Below are positions 28,940-29,384 of a stretch of DNA of 29,384 bases, one piece after another. This DNA comes from a virus. A program made the position numbers and the translations under genes. Under the pieces are notes generated by a model. The model had not been told where the DNA came from. It was given only the letters and a program-made list of their open reading frames with translations, and made no database searches. The DNA is taken from the IMG/VR virus record IMGVR_UViG_3300045999_008693, positions 1 through 29,384 of that record. One strand, written 5' to 3'. Positions within the stretch are counted from its first letter, which is position 1. Every line of letters begins with the position of its first letter.

Positions 28940-29189
28940 TTATGAAACTTATGAAGATTTTGGGAAGGAGTGGTTCTTCCAAGTTCTCACATCCCGTAGG
29001 TTTGCTCTGTTGGATATTACAGTTCAATGGGATGATTTTGGTTGCGATGCCATCCTCCCAGAATTTTCTTTGTGTATCAACTCTGCTACGTTGCTTTCAT
29101 TTTTCATCCGATACAAAAGATTTCAATTTGATTTGAGTGTAATTACTGCACGACCCAGAGACCTTCGTTGGTATAAAGAACACAAATGA
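28926..29189 (+). CDS. Small protein, paralogue of the one at 24529 (87 aa)
   Basis: It encodes MKLFDYETYEDFGKEWFFQV, 'LTSRRFALLDITVQWDDFG', 'ILPEFSLCINSATLLSFFIRYKRFQFDLSV' and 'WYKEHK'. GKEW..xVLT, LPxF, LLS and R..F.FD are shared with the 92-aa protein at 24529, so the two probably arose by duplication with later divergence. Function unknown. Its stop overlaps the next start (ATGA). Confidence 0.75.
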   Translation: MKLFDYETYEDFGKEWFFQVLTSRRFALLDITVQWDDFGCDAILPEFSLCINSATLLSFFIRYKRFQFDLSVITARPRDLRWYKEHK

Positions 29190-29384
29190 CTGACATTTCT
29201 AAACTTTCTTTCAAAGAACTCCAACAACTTGAAAAACAAATTGAAGAACGAAAAGAACTTCTAAAACAATCAAAGGATTGTGTTGAAGGATATAAAATCA
29301 CCTTCTGTGTGAAGTTTAATCCTGCTGACCATCAATTTGATGAATTGAAAAGTCCAGAAGAGTTTGGTGATTACTTGGCAATAT
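29186..29384 (+). CDS. Start of an early protein cut by the window end (partial)
   Basis: ATG 29186 overlaps the preceding stop. At least 66 residues are visible: a coiled coil (MTDISKLSFKELQQLEKQIE, 'ERKELLKQSKD') then 'GYKITFCVKFNPADHQFDELKSPEEFGDYLAI'. The coiled coil followed by a small beta domain is a frequent design in this phage group. The C-terminus lies outside the window. Confidence 0.7.
   Translation, partial: MTDISKLSFKELQQLEKQIEERKELLKQSKDCVEGYKITFCVKFNPADHQFDELKSPEEFGDYLAI

Noticed and set aside
1-29384. tRNA genes
   Set aside because: I saw no cloverleaf with a TTCGA-type T arm in the short gaps. Gaps between genes are mostly under 100 bases and are accounted for by promoters and hairpins. 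A tRNAscan run would settle this.

Overview
The window looks like part of a T4-like cyanophage (marine Synechococcus/Prochlorococcus myovirus). The evidence is: every supported gene lies on the + strand; the DNA is AT-rich and tightly packed with many ATGA, TAATG and TGATG start/stop overlaps; there is a block of collagen-like and S74-chaperone tail-fibre genes; T4-type late-promoter boxes (TATAAATA and relatives) stand before structural genes; and there is a long run of short early-type phage ORFs with freestanding homing endonucleases. No replication, capsid, photosystem or tRNA gene is present here, so the placement rests on these features only.

Layout. (1) 1-9.3 kb: virion adhesion module. 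It holds the end of one structural gene, a small tail protein, two fibre proteins ending in S74 intramolecular-chaperone domains, two small structural proteins, a 753-aa fibre-like protein and a second collagen-like fibre. It also holds an orphan S74 domain joined to the first 28 codons of a lost glycosyltransferase gene, and small coiled-coil proteins. (2) 9.3-12.15 kb: a GH130-like propeller protein overlapping a three-part TPR / FkbM-like / 2OG-oxygenase-like protein. (3) 12.16-14.3 kb: a late unit behind a perfect TATAAATA box, with a fibre-type protein, a very cysteine- and glycine-rich putative adhesin and a W-rich small structural protein. (4) 14.3-19.86 kb: a carbohydrate-modification cassette bounded by two hairpins. 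It encodes two Fe(II)/2OG-oxygenase-like proteins, a NodU-type carbamoyltransferase, an unknown protein, a GT9-like protein, a DUF6165 protein and a GT32-like glycosyltransferase. (5) 19.86-29.4 kb: a dense early region with a SprT-like metalloprotease, an RlpA-like double-psi barrel protein, several exported or membrane miniproteins, a zinc-ribbon protein, an HNH and a GIY-YIG homing endonuclease, a DUF4385 protein and many unknown short proteins.

How the parts may work together (inference). Regions 1 and 3 build the host-recognition apparatus. Regions 2 and 4 could decorate a virion or host surface glycan by glycosyl transfer, carbamoylation and hydroxylation. Region 5 is early takeover or accessory cargo, and its RlpA-like and signal-peptide proteins suggest action in the host envelope.

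The most unusual signal is at the two endonuclease genes. Both sit behind the same RNA-like cassette: a 5' arm, a small hairpin, a terminator hairpin, a TATAAATA late box and a 3' arm complementary to the 5' arm. The arms differ between the two loci by a compensatory triplet change. An 8-base copy of each locus's 5' arm recurs at the 3' end of each endonuclease ORF, and a TGTGGTATGATAC-type early promoter follows. This looks like one mobile module inserted twice, with a built-in switch that shuts the gene in read-through RNA and opens it from the late promoter.
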